Position numbers and translations under genes: made by a program. A stretch of DNA of 64,000 nucleotides from LMUY01 sp964245075 (GTDB lineage: Bacteria > Pseudomonadota > Alphaproteobacteria > Acetobacterales > Acetobacteraceae). A model generated the notes under the pieces. That model ran no database searches, was not told where the DNA came from, and saw only the letters and a list, made by a program, of their open reading frames with translations. Each line of letters starts with the position of its first letter. Within the stretch, counting starts at the first letter, position 1. Shown in pieces: positions 1 to 11,065 of the stretch. The stretch lies in NCBI GenBank assembly GCA_964245075.1, contig CAXTLC010000015.1, positions 1 through 64,000 on the forward strand, read 5' to 3'.

Positions 1-1257
<1,257 letters not shown>

Positions 1258-1328
1258 TCACTGCTCCTTGTCAGCGGTCCTGGGCGGCCCGAAGCACCGC
1301 GGAGGACCCTAGGGTGTTGTGCAGGCGG

Positions 1329-1357
1329 ATGTATTGAGGCCGGCATGGGGAAGCAAG
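1329..1357 (-). promoter_or_regulatory. Candidate heat-shock (RpoH-type) promoter for dnaK
   Basis: Read on the minus strand, CTTG (1357-1354) is followed after 17 bases by CAATACAT (1336-1329), which resembles the alphaproteobacterial RpoH pattern CTTG-N17-C(C/A)ATAT. It lies about 70 bp upstream of the dnaK start, a sensible distance. This is an eyeball match to a loose consensus. Confidence 0.3.
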
Positions 1358-1432
1358 TGGCGGGGCGGGTTTTTCCCCCAGGCGCCGCGCGTGGCGATCC
1401 GCTAGTGTTCCAGGACCCAGCAGGAGGCAGCG

Positions 1433-1993
1433 ATGAGTGCGGCGAAAGGTGAGTTGCCCGGCAAGATCAGCCGGGAGGACTACTACCGCTGGTACGACAG
1501 CCAGCCATCGGGACGCTTCGAGCGCGTTGACGGCCAGGTCGTCGCGATGGGAGCGGAACGGGTTGCCCATGTGAAGGCTAAGTCCGCGGTTTTTCTAGCG
1601 CTCCGACGTGCGGTGGCGGCGTCTGGCATCAGTTGCGAGGCCCTGGCGGATGGCGTGACGGTGCAGACCGGCGACAGCGACTACGAGCCCGACGCCCTCG
1701 TCAACTGCGGTCCCCCGATCGGTGGCGATGAGGTCGCCGCGCCCAACCCCGTCGTGATCGTGGAAGTGCTGTCGCCGGGCACGGCGGGCGTCGATACGGA
1801 CAGCAAGCTCGCCGGCTACTTCCGCGTGCCGTCAGTGGCGCACTACCTGATCGTGCATCCGACGAAGCCGCTCGTCGTGCACCACCGCCGGGCAGCGGAC
1901 GCGGTCGACACGCGTATCCTCGCCGGCGGCGAAGTCGCGATGGACCCGCCCGGGATCACGGTCAGGGTCGAGGAGTTCTACCGCCCAGGCTGA
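1433..1993 (+). CDS. Uma2 family endonuclease-like protein (DUF820)
   Basis: 186 residues, a typical length for the Uma2 family, a PD-(D/E)XK-fold group whose cellular role is not established. Visible family features are YEPDALV, with candidate acidic residue Asp87, and the hallmark VVIVEVLSPGT strand with Glu111, followed by a Lys near 125 and a YLIVHP strand. The start is ATG preceded by a GGAGG-like stretch (caggaggcag). The gene is convergent with grpE (13 bp apart) and divergent from dnaK, so it sits inside what is normally the hrcA-grpE-dnaK operon. Uma2 genes are often multicopy and mobile in cyanobacteria and other lineages; insertion here is an inference from gene order. Confidence 0.88.
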   Translation: MSAAKGELPGKISREDYYRWYDSQPSGRFERVDGQVVAMGAERVAHVKAKSAVFLALRRAVAASGISCEALADGVTVQTGDSDYEPDALVNCGPPIGGDEVAAPNPVVIVEVLSPGTAGVDTDSKLAGYFRVPSVAHYLIVHPTKPLVVHHRRAADAVDTRILAGGEVAMDPPGITVRVEEFYRPG

Positions 1994-2010
1994 CGGGACG
2001 CCGCCGTCAG
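1990..2010. terminator. Hairpin shared by two convergent gene ends
   Basis: CTGACGG (1990-1996) and CCGTCAG (2004-2010) form a perfect 7-bp stem with a 7-base loop spanning the stop codons of the Uma2-like gene and grpE. There is no T-tract on either side, so a terminator role is only plausible. Confidence 0.35.
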
Positions 2011-2591
2011 CCGGCCGCTTCGGCCCCTTCCGCGGCCTTCGCCACCACCACCATCGCCGGGCGCAGCAGCCGCCCGTTCAGCGTCCAGCCGGCCGTCCAT
2101 GCCTGCATCACCGTGCCGGGCGCGTGCTCGGCGCTCGGCTGCTCGGCCATCGCCTGGTGCAGGTTGGCGTCAAACGGCTTGCCTACGGCGTCCACCCGGG
2201 CGATCCCGTTGCGCTCCAGGAGGGACAGGAACGAGCGCTCCACTCCCTCGAACCCGTCGCGCAGCTTGGCCGCGATCTCAGGTTCGCCGGGCGTGGCGGC
2301 GGGAAGCTGGTCCAGGCCGCGGCGCAGGTTGTCGGCCGCTTCCACCACGTCCCGGGCGAACTTCTGCACCGCGAACTGGCGCGCATCGTCCGCGTCGCGC
2401 TTGGCCCGGGCGCGCACGTTGGCCATCTCGGCCTCCGAACGCAGCCACTTGTCGCGGAACTCCTGGGCTTCGGCTTCCAGTTCCGTGATGCGGGCGGTGG
2501 CGGCAGCCATCAAGTGGTCGGGCATGTCGTCGGCGCGCGGCAACGGGTCCACGCCCTCGGGCGGGGAAGGGGGGATGTCTGTGGTGCTCAT
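2007..2591 (-). CDS. grpE: Nucleotide exchange factor GrpE
   Basis: Releases ADP from DnaK during the chaperone cycle. 194 residues. The N-terminus is acidic and proline-rich, followed by a long coiled-coil (about residues 30-90, with DKWLRSEAEMANVRARAKRD), then the C-terminal beta domain with the typical GVERSF, LHQAMAE and GWTLNGRLLRPAMVVVAK segments. The ATG at 2591 is chosen because it fits the family length; a longer in-frame extension would run into hrcA and looks non-coding. Lies 44 bp downstream of hrcA on the same strand, consistent with one transcript. Confidence 0.96.
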   Translation of the reverse strand: MSTTDIPPSPPEGVDPLPRADDMPDHLMAAATARITELEAEAQEFRDKWLRSEAEMANVRARAKRDADDARQFAVQKFARDVVEAADNLRRGLDQLPAATPGEPEIAAKLRDGFEGVERSFLSLLERNGIARVDAVGKPFDANLHQAMAEQPSAEHAPGTVMQAWTAGWTLNGRLLRPAMVVVAKAAEGAEAAG

Positions 2592-2635
2592 GGCCGCAGA
2601 GTTAGGACGGCGGCGGAATGGGAACAAGTATGCGC

Positions 2636-3712
2636 TCAGCCCAGCAGCCGGCCGATTGCCCGCGCCGTGTAGTCCACCACCGGGATGATCCGCCCGTAGT
2701 TGATCCGCGTCGGCCCGATCACGCCGATGGCGCCGACGATCCGGTCCGCCTCGTTGCGCGCCGGGGCCACCACCATCGAGAGGCCGGCCGCGCCGAACAG
2801 CCCGCTTTCCGTGCCGATGAAGATGCGCACGCCGTCCGATTGCTCCGCCAGCTCCAGCAGGCGCAGCATCGTTTCCTGCGTTTCCAGCCGGTCGAACAGC
2901 ACGCCGATGGCGCTGATCCGCTCCGACTGGGTGACATCGGACAACAGCCGGCCCTGGCCGCGCACGATCAGGCTGCCGCCGAACCCGCCCCCTTGCCCGC
3001 CGGCCCAGGTCGCCATCCCCGCCTGGACAACCTGGGCGGACAGCTCGTCCAATTGGGAGCGGTCGACCGCCATCTCGGTGCCGACGATGGCGCGCAACTC
3101 CGCCAAGGTGCGGCCGGACAAGCGGGCGTTGAGGTAGTTCGCGGCGCGGGTCAGCGAGGAAGGCGGCAGCCCGGCCGGCGTCTCGATCACCCGGTTCTCC
3201 ACTTGGCCATCCGCGCCGACCAGGATGACCAATGCGCGGCCCGGCCCCAGCGGCACGAACTCGATATGGCGCACCGCCCCCTCGCTCTTGGGCGCCAGCA
3301 CCAGGCCGGCGGCGGCGGATAGTCCGGACAGCATGGACGACGCATCCGCGAGCGTGTCCTGCAAGGAGCGGCCGCGGGTCTCCAGGGAACGGCTGATCTG
3401 GTCCCGCTCCTCCTCGCTCAGGTCGCCGAATTGCAGCAGGCCGTCCACGAACAGCCGCAGCCCCCGGTCGGTCGGCAGACGGCCGGCGGAGGTATGGGGG
3501 GCGAACAGCAGCCCGGCCTCCGTCAGGTCCGCCATCACGCTGCGGATCGTGGCCGGCGACAGCCGCATGGGAAGCCGGCGTGACAGGGTGCGGCTGCCGA
3601 CCGGCTCGCCCGTTTCGACGAACTCCTCCACGATCTCGCGCAGCACGGCGGCGCTGCGCGGGTCCAGGCCGGCCGGCAAGTGGGCGCGCGGGGGAAACGG
3701 CATGTCCGCCAT
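2636..3712 (-). CDS. hrcA: Heat-inducible transcription repressor HrcA
   Basis: Repressor that binds CIRCE operators and is helped to fold by GroEL. 358 residues from the ATG at 3712; a second in-frame ATG at 3703 is an alternative. The N-terminal winged-helix region (about residues 10-90) contains EPVGSRTLSRR and LSPATIRSVMADL, typical for HrcA, followed by the GAF-like and dimerisation regions; near the C-terminus is IGPTRINYGRIIPVV. Heads the hrcA-grpE transcript and is divergent from rph across 125 bp. I saw no CIRCE sequence in this divergent region or upstream of dnaK, so its targets (probably groESL) would lie elsewhere. Confidence 0.96.
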   Translation of the reverse strand: MADMPFPPRAHLPAGLDPRSAAVLREIVEEFVETGEPVGSRTLSRRLPMRLSPATIRSVMADLTEAGLLFAPHTSAGRLPTDRGLRLFVDGLLQFGDLSEEERDQISRSLETRGRSLQDTLADASSMLSGLSAAAGLVLAPKSEGAVRHIEFVPLGPGRALVILVGADGQVENRVIETPAGLPPSSLTRAANYLNARLSGRTLAELRAIVGTEMAVDRSQLDELSAQVVQAGMATWAGGQGGGFGGSLIVRGQGRLLSDVTQSERISAIGVLFDRLETQETMLRLLELAEQSDGVRIFIGTESGLFGAAGLSMVVAPARNEADRIVGAIGVIGPTRINYGRIIPVVDYTARAIGRLLG

Positions 3713-3837
3713 GATACGCAGGGTAGGTAGCTGCCCGGGCCGGGTCAAATGCCTCGGCATCCGCCCTGGACAGCCATCGGCGGGGGGTGCAGGGCAGGGC
3801 CTGCAAACCTTCCTGCAAACCTCGAGGACCATTCTCC

Positions 3838-4548
3838 ATGCGCCCATCCGGCCGCGCCCCCGACGCCTTGCGGGAGGTTTCCTTCACCACCGGCTTCGCC
3901 CGCCACGCCGAAGGGTCCTGCGTGATCCGCATGGGCGGCACGGAGGTGCTCTGCGCGGCCAGCGTGGAGGGCCGGGTGCCGCCCTTCCTGCGCGGCAAGG
4001 GGGAGGGATGGGTCACCGCCGAGTACGGCATGCTGCCCCGCGCCACCCATACGCGGGGGGACCGGGAAGCAGCGCGCGGCAAGCAATCCGGCCGCACGCA
4101 GGAGATCCAGCGGCTGATCGGCCGCTCCCTGCGCGCCGTGGTGGACCGCAAGGCGCTCGGCGAGATGACGGTGACGCTGGATTGCGACGTGCTGAACGCC
4201 GATGGCGGCACGCGCTGCGCCGCGATCACCGGCGCGTGGGTCGCGCTGTCGCTGGCGTTGCGGACCCTGCAAGCCAACCGGGTCATCGCCCGCTCCCCGC
4301 TGCTGGGCCAGGTCGCCGCCGTGTCCTGCGGGCTGGTGGAAGGCGGGGCCGTGCTCGACCTGGATTACGCGGAAGACTCCGCGGCGGAGGCGGACGCGAA
4401 CTTCGTGCTGACGGAGGGCGGCATCGTCGAGATCCAGGGCACCGCTGAACGGGCCCCGTTCAGCGACGCCCAGTTTGCCGACCTGATGCGCCTGGCCCGG
4501 CTCGGCACCGGCCGGTTGTACGACCTGCAACTGGCGGCGCTCGGTTGA
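3838..4548 (+). CDS. rph: Ribonuclease PH
   Basis: Phosphorolytic 3'-5' exoribonuclease that trims tRNA 3' ends. 236 residues from the ATG at 3838, the standard length for the family; codons upstream of it do not resemble RNase PH. Recognisable segments: MRPSGRAPDALR at the start, GSCVIRMGGTEVLCAASVE, the EYGMLPRATHTR stretch, the phosphate-site region GKQSGRTQEIQRLIGRSLRA, and CDVLNADGGTRCAAITGAWVA. Its stop codon overlaps the TTG start of the downstream rdgB by four bases (TTGA), implying translational coupling. The rph-rdgB pair next to hrcA is a common alphaproteobacterial arrangement. Confidence 0.97.
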   Translation: MRPSGRAPDALREVSFTTGFARHAEGSCVIRMGGTEVLCAASVEGRVPPFLRGKGEGWVTAEYGMLPRATHTRGDREAARGKQSGRTQEIQRLIGRSLRAVVDRKALGEMTVTLDCDVLNADGGTRCAAITGAWVALSLALRTLQANRVIARSPLLGQVAAVSCGLVEGGAVLDLDYAEDSAAEADANFVLTEGGIVEIQGTAERAPFSDAQFADLMRLARLGTGRLYDLQLAALG

Positions 4549-5153
4549 TCCGCCGGCTGCGTGCGGGCGACCGGCTGGTGCTGGCCAGCCACAATGCCGG
4601 CAAGCTGCGGGAGTTCGCCGCCTCCCTGGCGCCGTCCGGGGTGGCGCTGACCGCCGCCAGCGCCCTGGGATTGCAGGAGCCGGAGGAGACCGAGGCGGAT
4701 TTCGCCGGCAACGCCCGCCTCAAAGCGGCCGCGGCGGCGGAAGCGAGCGGGCTTCCCGCCCTGGCAGACGATTCCGGCTTCTGCGTGGCGGCCCTGGGCG
4801 GAGCGCCCGGCGTGCTGTCGGCGCGGTGGGCGGGCGGGGACTATGCCGGCGCGATGGCAAGGATCCATGCGGAAGCAGGGGGCGGCAGCCGCGCCTGGTT
4901 CACCTGCGCGCTCTGCCTTGCCTGGCCGGGAGGCGGAACGGCGACCTATGTCGGCCGGGCAGACGGGGAAACCTGTTGGCCGCCCCGCGGCGAGCACGGC
5001 TTCGGCTACGACCCGATGTTCGTCCCGGCCGGCAGCCGGCAGAGCTACGGGGAAATGCCGCCGGACATCAAGCGTGCCGGCAGCCACCGGGCGCGGGCGT
5101 TGGCCGCCTGGACGGCCGCTTGCCTCGAACCGGCCGCCGCGCCGCCGCGTTAG
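4545..5153 (+). CDS. rdgB: Non-canonical purine NTP pyrophosphatase (RdgB/HAM1)
   Basis: Hydrolyses ITP, dITP and XTP to monophosphates, keeping deaminated purines out of nucleic acids. 202 residues beginning at a TTG codon that overlaps the rph stop (TTGA). Family motifs are all present: the substrate-binding SHNAGKLREF near residue 15, ETEADFAGNARLKA, ALADDSGFCV with the catalytic Asp, GAPGVLSARWAG, and GFGYDPMFVP near residue 145. The TTG start is supported by the overlap and because no other start fits the conserved N-terminus. Confidence 0.96.
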   Translation: MIRRLRAGDRLVLASHNAGKLREFAASLAPSGVALTAASALGLQEPEETEADFAGNARLKAAAAAEASGLPALADDSGFCVAALGGAPGVLSARWAGGDYAGAMARIHAEAGGGSRAWFTCALCLAWPGGGTATYVGRADGETCWPPRGEHGFGYDPMFVPAGSRQSYGEMPPDIKRAGSHRARALAAWTAACLEPAAAPPR

Positions 5154-5188
5154 CCGGCAGGCGACCTGCGACACCTGGAGGAAGACAG

Positions 5189-5440
5189 ATGAACAGACTT
5201 CGAATCCTGTTGGCAGCCGTGGCCCTTACGGGGATCTCCGTCGGCCAGGCGGACGCGCAGTACTACGGCGGCTACGGGTACGGCCCACCCGGTAGCCGTT
5301 GCAACGCCTTTCTCCGCACGCCGTACGGCCCGCGCCACGTTGTCTGCCCGATGGGGCGTCCCAAGCCGGTTGGGGCGCATTGTGCCTGCCCGCCGCCCGG
5401 CCCCTATGCTCCGACCGCCTTCGGGCGCGTCATCCCGTAA
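5189..5440 (+). CDS. Small secreted hypothetical protein
   Basis: 83 residues. The ATG at 5189 is preceded at good spacing by GGAGG (5177-5181), so this start is well supported although a longer open frame exists upstream. The N-terminus is a clear Sec signal peptide (MNRLRILLAAVALTGISVG, cleavage likely after ADA). The mature part starts with a Tyr/Gly-rich stretch and has four cysteines (SRCNAF, VVCPMG, AHCACPP) that could form disulfides in the periplasm. I do not recognise a named family. Confidence 0.78.
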   Translation: MNRLRILLAAVALTGISVGQADAQYYGGYGYGPPGSRCNAFLRTPYGPRHVVCPMGRPKPVGAHCACPPPGPYAPTAFGRVIP

Positions 5441-5475
5441 GGTTGGCCGTAAGGCTGGCCGGACCACGCGAGGCT

Positions 5476-5508
5476 GCGGGACGCCGCCCATGCCGGGCGG
5501 CGTCCCGC
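5476..5508. terminator. Strong hairpin between convergent genes
   Basis: A perfect 14-bp stem, left arm 5476-5489 and right arm 5495-5508, with a 5-base loop. It lies between the stop of the small secreted protein (5440) and the stop of the bactofilin gene (5509) on the other strand, so it can serve both. There is no clear T-tail. Confidence 0.65.
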
Positions 5509-6180
5509 TCAGTCCGCCGCCGCCGCTTCGGTCGCGCGCACGCCTTCGCTCAGCATCTCCATGTGGCCGGTGATCTGTCCGCCGTCCTCCACCTGCAACC
5601 GCCGGCAGCGGGCTGTTCCCAGGACGCGGCCGGTCCCGCGCACAGTCAGGTTGCCGCGCGCGGTCAAGGTCCCGTCGATGGTGCCGGCGACCTCCGCATC
5701 CTCGACCTCAACCTCTCCCTTGAACACGCCGCCGGGGGAGATCGCCAGCTCGGTCGCATGGATCATGCTGGCCTCGACCGTGCCTTCCACCACGAGGCGC
5801 TCGGCGTCCTGCACGGTGCCCTGGACGCTGATGCCACGGCCAACCACGAGGGTGCGGCGCTCGGCGGCGGGCGCCGCCGCCCGCGCCGGCATGCTGGGCC
5901 GGCCCACGCCCGGCGGCATCGAGCCTTGCGCCATCACTGGCGACTGCGGCGAGATCGGGGGCGGCGGCATGGGGCTTGGCGGGGGCGGCGTGAACGGTGC
6001 ACGGGACATGGCAGGCGCCTCTTTCGGGAGAGCTGGACGAAACGGTGGGACACCAAGCCCTGTGTCATGCCTGGTGGGGGCGGCTGGCAAAGGCGGATCA
6101 TCGGCGAGAGGGGCCCCGGCACTGGGCTGTTCGCCCGCGACTTCGACCTCAATGCCGTTGGGATTGCGGCGTTTGAACAA
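5509..6180 (-). CDS. Bactofilin (polymer-forming cytoskeletal protein)
   Basis: Bactofilins form beta-helical filaments used for cell-shape or polar scaffolding. 223 residues: a basic N-terminus (FKRRNP), a long proline/alanine-rich disordered segment to about residue 108, then the bactofilin domain (about 109-212) with the regular beta-helix repeats VVGRGISVQGTVQ, ERLVVEGTVEA, PGGVFKGEVEVEDAEVAGTIDG and NLTVRGTGRVLG. The start is a TTG at 6180, supported by AGGAAG seven bases upstream. The disordered N-terminal linker is longer than in the shortest family members. The gene stands alone. Confidence 0.93.
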   Translation of the reverse strand: MFKRRNPNGIEVEVAGEQPSAGAPLADDPPLPAAPTRHDTGLGVPPFRPALPKEAPAMSRAPFTPPPPSPMPPPPISPQSPVMAQGSMPPGVGRPSMPARAAAPAAERRTLVVGRGISVQGTVQDAERLVVEGTVEASMIHATELAISPGGVFKGEVEVEDAEVAGTIDGTLTARGNLTVRGTGRVLGTARCRRLQVEDGGQITGHMEMLSEGVRATEAAAAD

Positions 6181-6271
6181 GGCAACGCTTCCTGGTTTCG
6201 GTGGGCCGGGTTCCCGGCGATGTCGTCACAGCCCTAACATCCGATGCGCAGCCGAACAACCCGCCAAGCGC

Positions 6272-6955
6272 TCATTCCAACTGCCGGTTGAGTACGTGCA
6301 CCATCGCCGCCGTGCCCACCAGCGGCACCAGCAGGTTGAGCCCCGGCACCCACGCCGCCAGTGCCAGCAGCAAGCCGGGCAGCAGCACCGCGACCCGGTT
6401 GCGGCGATACAGGCGCTGCGCTTGCAGCCGGCCCATGCGGCGCATGGCGACGGCAACGAACAGCCCGCGCCCGATCGCCCAGCCGCTGACCAGCAACGCG
6501 AGCGCCAGCCCCAGCCCGGGGAACGGCAGCAGCGCCAGCAGCAGCGCCAAGCCGTTCAGCAAAACGACTTGGATCGCCAATGCGGCGCCTTCCCACAGCT
6601 GCGCCGGCAAGGCGGCCGGGCTGGGCGGGGGCAGGAAAGGATAGTGGCGGCGGTCCACCGCGCGGGCGATCCGCTCGATGAACAGGGTTGCGATCACCAG
6701 CACGCTGGGCAGGAAGAGCCAGAACGCCAGCGCCGCCACGCCGACCGTGCTGAGCACGGCCGCCACGCCGGGATGGCCGAGCACGGCGGCCAGCCAGCCC
6801 GGCCAATGCACGACCGCCAGCAGCGCGTGGATGATCCAGAACCCGCCCCCGAGCAGCAGCACGTAGCTGGCGAGCGCCAGCGCGACGCTGCGGACCAGCA
6901 CGCCCCCCATTGCCGGGTCGTCAAGCTGGCCGATGGCGAGCAGCAGCGGTCCCAC
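6272..6955 (-). CDS. EI24 domain-containing inner-membrane protein (CysZ-like)
   Basis: 227 residues with about four to six hydrophobic segments (for example SVALALASYVLLLGGGFWI, WLFLPSVLVIATLFI, LLLALLPFPGLGLALALL and VAVLLPGLLLALAAW) and the family-typical ERIARAVDRRHYP and GWAIGRGLFVAVAMRR stretches. Members related to CysZ take part in sulfate uptake, but most alphaproteobacterial EI24 proteins are uncharacterised. I chose the GTG at 6955 because GGAGGGG lies eight bases upstream (6969-6963); an ATG at 6997 would add 14 basic residues without a good ribosome site. Divergent from the kinase gene at 7029. Confidence 0.88.
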   Translation of the reverse strand: MGPLLLAIGQLDDPAMGGVLVRSVALALASYVLLLGGGFWIIHALLAVVHWPGWLAAVLGHPGVAAVLSTVGVAALAFWLFLPSVLVIATLFIERIARAVDRRHYPFLPPPSPAALPAQLWEGAALAIQVVLLNGLALLLALLPFPGLGLALALLVSGWAIGRGLFVAVAMRRMGRLQAQRLYRRNRVAVLLPGLLLALAAWVPGLNLLVPLVGTAAMVHVLNRQLE

Positions 6956-7028
6956 GGCGTTGCCCCTCCGGCGGCACAGTGATAGGCGCGCAGCCATCCC
7001 ACCTCTTCTACGGATCGGCAACACACAC

Positions 7029-8030
7029 ATGGGCGCGCGGCAATACGACATCACCGGCATTGGCAACGCCATCGTGGACGTTGTCTCCCCCGCGCCGGAG
7101 GCGTTCCTGTCCACGCATGCGATGCGCAAGGGCGGCATGGCGCTGATCGACGCGGACGCGGCGGACGCCCTGTATGCCGCGATGCCGCCGGGCGCGGAAA
7201 GCAGCGGCGGCTCCGCGGCGAACACCTGCGCGGTGGCGGCGTGCCTGGGCGCGCGGGTGGCTTACTTGGGCAAGGTCGCCGACGACGGGCTGGGCGTCGC
7301 ATTCCGCCGGGACATCGCTGCGTCCGGCGTGCATTTCCCGACCGCGCCGTTGCAGGGCGGGGCGGCGACCGCGCGGTGCCTGATCCTGGTGACGCCGGAC
7401 GGGCAACGCACCATGAACACCTTCCTGGGCGCCTGCGTGTCGTTCGGCCCCGCGGATCTGGACGAGGCGGTGATCGCCCAATCGTCGGTGCTTTACCTGG
7501 AAGGCTACCTGTTCGACCCGCCGGCGGCGCAGGCCGCGTTCCGGCGCGCCGCCGCCATCGCCCACGCGGCCGGGGGACAGGTGGCGTTGTCGTTGTCGGA
7601 CGCGTTCTGCGTGGACCGGCACCGCGCCGCGTTCCGCGAGCTGGTGGCCCGCGACGTGGACATCCTGTTCGCCAACGAGGCGGAGGTGTGCAGCCTGTAC
7701 GAACTGGGCGAGTTCGGCGCTGCGGCCGAGGCGGCGCGGGCGGACGTGGCGCTGGCGGCGCTGACGCGCAGCGAACGCGGCAGCCTGCTGCTGCGCGGCG
7801 GCGAGCAGGTGGCCGTCGCGGCCGAGCCCGCCTCGGTGGTGGACACCACGGGGGCAGGCGACGCGTACGCCGCCGGCTTCCTGGCTGGCCACGCCGCGGG
7901 CCGTCCCTTGGCGGAATGCGGCCGGCTCGGCAGCATCGCCGCCGCGGAGGTGATCGGCCACTACGGGGCGCGGCCGGAAGCGGATCTGGCGGCGCTGGCC
8001 GCGCGGAGCCCGGGCCTCGGCCAGTCGTAG
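7029..8030 (+). CDS. PfkB-family sugar/nucleoside kinase, adenosine kinase-like
   Basis: 333 residues. ATP-dependent ribokinase-fold kinase; the N-terminus (YDITGIGNAIVDVV) and overall length match the adenosine kinase branch common in alphaproteobacteria, which salvages adenosine to AMP. Visible are the substrate-binding region ESSGGSAANTCAVAACLGA (about 58-76), YLEGYLF, the FANEAEV segment, and the PfkB C-terminal signature DTTGAGDAYAAGFL near residue 276, containing the catalytic base Asp. The ATG at 7029 is selected because it gives the conserved N-terminus; upstream codons are antisense to the EI24 gene. Exact substrate (adenosine, ribose or another sugar) is inferred. Confidence 0.92.
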   Translation: MGARQYDITGIGNAIVDVVSPAPEAFLSTHAMRKGGMALIDADAADALYAAMPPGAESSGGSAANTCAVAACLGARVAYLGKVADDGLGVAFRRDIAASGVHFPTAPLQGGAATARCLILVTPDGQRTMNTFLGACVSFGPADLDEAVIAQSSVLYLEGYLFDPPAAQAAFRRAAAIAHAAGGQVALSLSDAFCVDRHRAAFRELVARDVDILFANEAEVCSLYELGEFGAAAEAARADVALAALTRSERGSLLLRGGEQVAVAAEPASVVDTTGAGDAYAAGFLAGHAAGRPLAECGRLGSIAAAEVIGHYGARPEADLAALAARSPGLGQS

Positions 8031-8143
8031 CCGGTCGGCAACACCCGCGGGCAAGAGTTCCGAGAAGCAGCCGGGCCGGGCCGCAACCTGATGCCCGCGT
8101 GATTATTATGAAGCAGCACGAACCGCACAAGGAGGCTTCAACA

Positions 8144-8722
8144 ATGCGAAAGACCTTGCTTCTGTCTGCAACGCTGGTCGGGTTTGCCGCGACGGCGATG
8201 GCGCAGCCCACCGACGCTCCGGGCGGCGCGACCCCCGGAACTGCGCCGCCCGCCCCGTCGAGCGATGCGATCCCGACTCCGGCCGCGCCGCCCCGCACCC
8301 AGCCGCATCGCGCAGCGCGACCCGCTGCCGCGCAGGGCAGCGGGATCCGGCCCGGGCACGTGCCGGGGGTGGGCCAGTCGTACCCCCTGTCGTCCAGGGC
8401 GAGCAACATCACGCAGGGCGACACCCGCTCGGTGATCGCGCCGACGCTGCCGGCCCCCGCCGGCGGCCCGAACGCGTCCGTGCACCAGTTCCTCTCGGAT
8501 GCGCAGCAGGCGCTGAACACCAACCAGACCGGCAAGGCGCAGGAAGCGCTGGAGCGGGCCGAGACAGCCATGCTGCAACGCTCGGTGCCGCTCTCGGAAG
8601 CGGACACGCCGGACCAGGCGCCGGACGTCCAGCAGGTGAAGGCCGCCCGTGACGCCCTGGCCAACCGGGACGTCGCCGGCGCCAAGCGCGGCGTCGCCGC
8701 TGCCATGTCGGCCGGAAGCTGA
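8144..8722 (+). CDS. Secreted hypothetical protein with helical repeat-like C-terminus
   Basis: 192 residues. The start at 8144 follows GGAGG (8131-8135) at ideal spacing; an earlier in-frame ATG at 8108 lacks one. A signal peptide (MRKTLLLSATLVGFAATAMA) leads into a Pro/Ala-rich low-complexity region to about residue 105, then an amphipathic helical region (HQFLSDAQQALNTNQTGKAQEALERAE) ending in ANRDVAGAKRGVAAAM, which reads like a pair of TPR-like helices. Proteins of this layout occur in Acetobacteraceae, from memory, without a known role. It is followed at once by a strong terminator, so it is probably a single-gene transcript. Confidence 0.85.
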   Translation: MRKTLLLSATLVGFAATAMAQPTDAPGGATPGTAPPAPSSDAIPTPAAPPRTQPHRAARPAAAQGSGIRPGHVPGVGQSYPLSSRASNITQGDTRSVIAPTLPAPAGGPNASVHQFLSDAQQALNTNQTGKAQEALERAETAMLQRSVPLSEADTPDQAPDVQQVKAARDALANRDVAGAKRGVAAAMSAGS

Positions 8723-8728
8723 CGCGCC

Positions 8729-8763
8729 GCCGGGGCCGCCGGAAAGCGCGGCCCCGGCGTTTT
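8729..8763 (+). terminator. Rho-independent terminator
   Basis: A perfect 11-bp GC stem (8729-8739 with 8748-8758), an 8-base loop and a GTTTT tail (8759-8763), six bases after the stop of the secreted hypothetical gene. Confidence 0.9.
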
Positions 8764-8852
8764 CGGCTCGTATTCCGGCGCGCCGCCGCCTATGTGTGCG
8801 CCTGCAACAAATGGAACGTGGCGGCCCGCCGGGCACGCCCGGTTTGAGTCAC

Positions 8853-10682
<1,830 letters not shown>

Positions 10683-10755
10683 CGGAACCACCCGGCGTGA
10701 ATGCCGTTGCACTTTCATATGGCGGACGCAGTCCGCCGCAGTTTCGGAGCGTGTG

Positions 10756-11007
10756 ATGAAGAAGGCGCTGATTGCAGCGGCAGTTGTTCTATTGGCCGGC
10801 GTTCCGGCCATGGCGCAGAGCAGTGGAAGTTCGCAGGACAACGCGAGCGCGTTGGGGACCCAGACAGCGCCCGGCAACAGTTCTGGCGATCCGTCAGCCG
10901 GCACGCCGCAGGGAGCGATCGCAACCACCCAGGTGGCTCCGGCCGCCGGCGGGGCCGATGCGCAGGGTTCCGCGACGACGCAGGGGGCGCCAGTCTCTCC
11001 GAAGTAG
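10756..11007 (+). CDS. Small secreted low-complexity protein
   Basis: 83 residues. Starts at ATG 10756 with a textbook signal peptide (MKKALIAAAVVLLAGVPAMA, cleavage after AMA). The mature part is Ser/Gly/Ala/Thr/Gln-rich without cysteines or recognisable domain and is probably disordered. 73 bp downstream of typA and followed by a rho-independent terminator, so it may be the last gene of the typA transcript or have its own promoter. Function unknown. Confidence 0.75.
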   Translation: MKKALIAAAVVLLAGVPAMAQSSGSSQDNASALGTQTAPGNSSGDPSAGTPQGAIATTQVAPAAGGADAQGSATTQGAPVSPK

Positions 11008-11032
11008 CTTGACAGCCGTGACGTGATTAGGG

Positions 11033-11060
11033 AGGCCCGGGGACGCATCCTCGGGCCTTT
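11033..11060 (+). terminator. Rho-independent terminator
   Basis: Eleven paired bases (11033-11043 with 11048-11058, one G-T pair), a 4-base loop and a short T run. It ends only five bases before the TTG proposed as the start of the next gene, so that gene's transcript must begin in or after this hairpin, or read through it. Confidence 0.8.
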
Positions 11061-11065
11061 CGCAT

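Noticed and set aside
1258..1432. CIRCE operator upstream of dnaK
   Set aside because: Looked for the TTAGCACTC-N9-GAGTGCTAA pattern here and between hrcA and rph; no match or near match seen.
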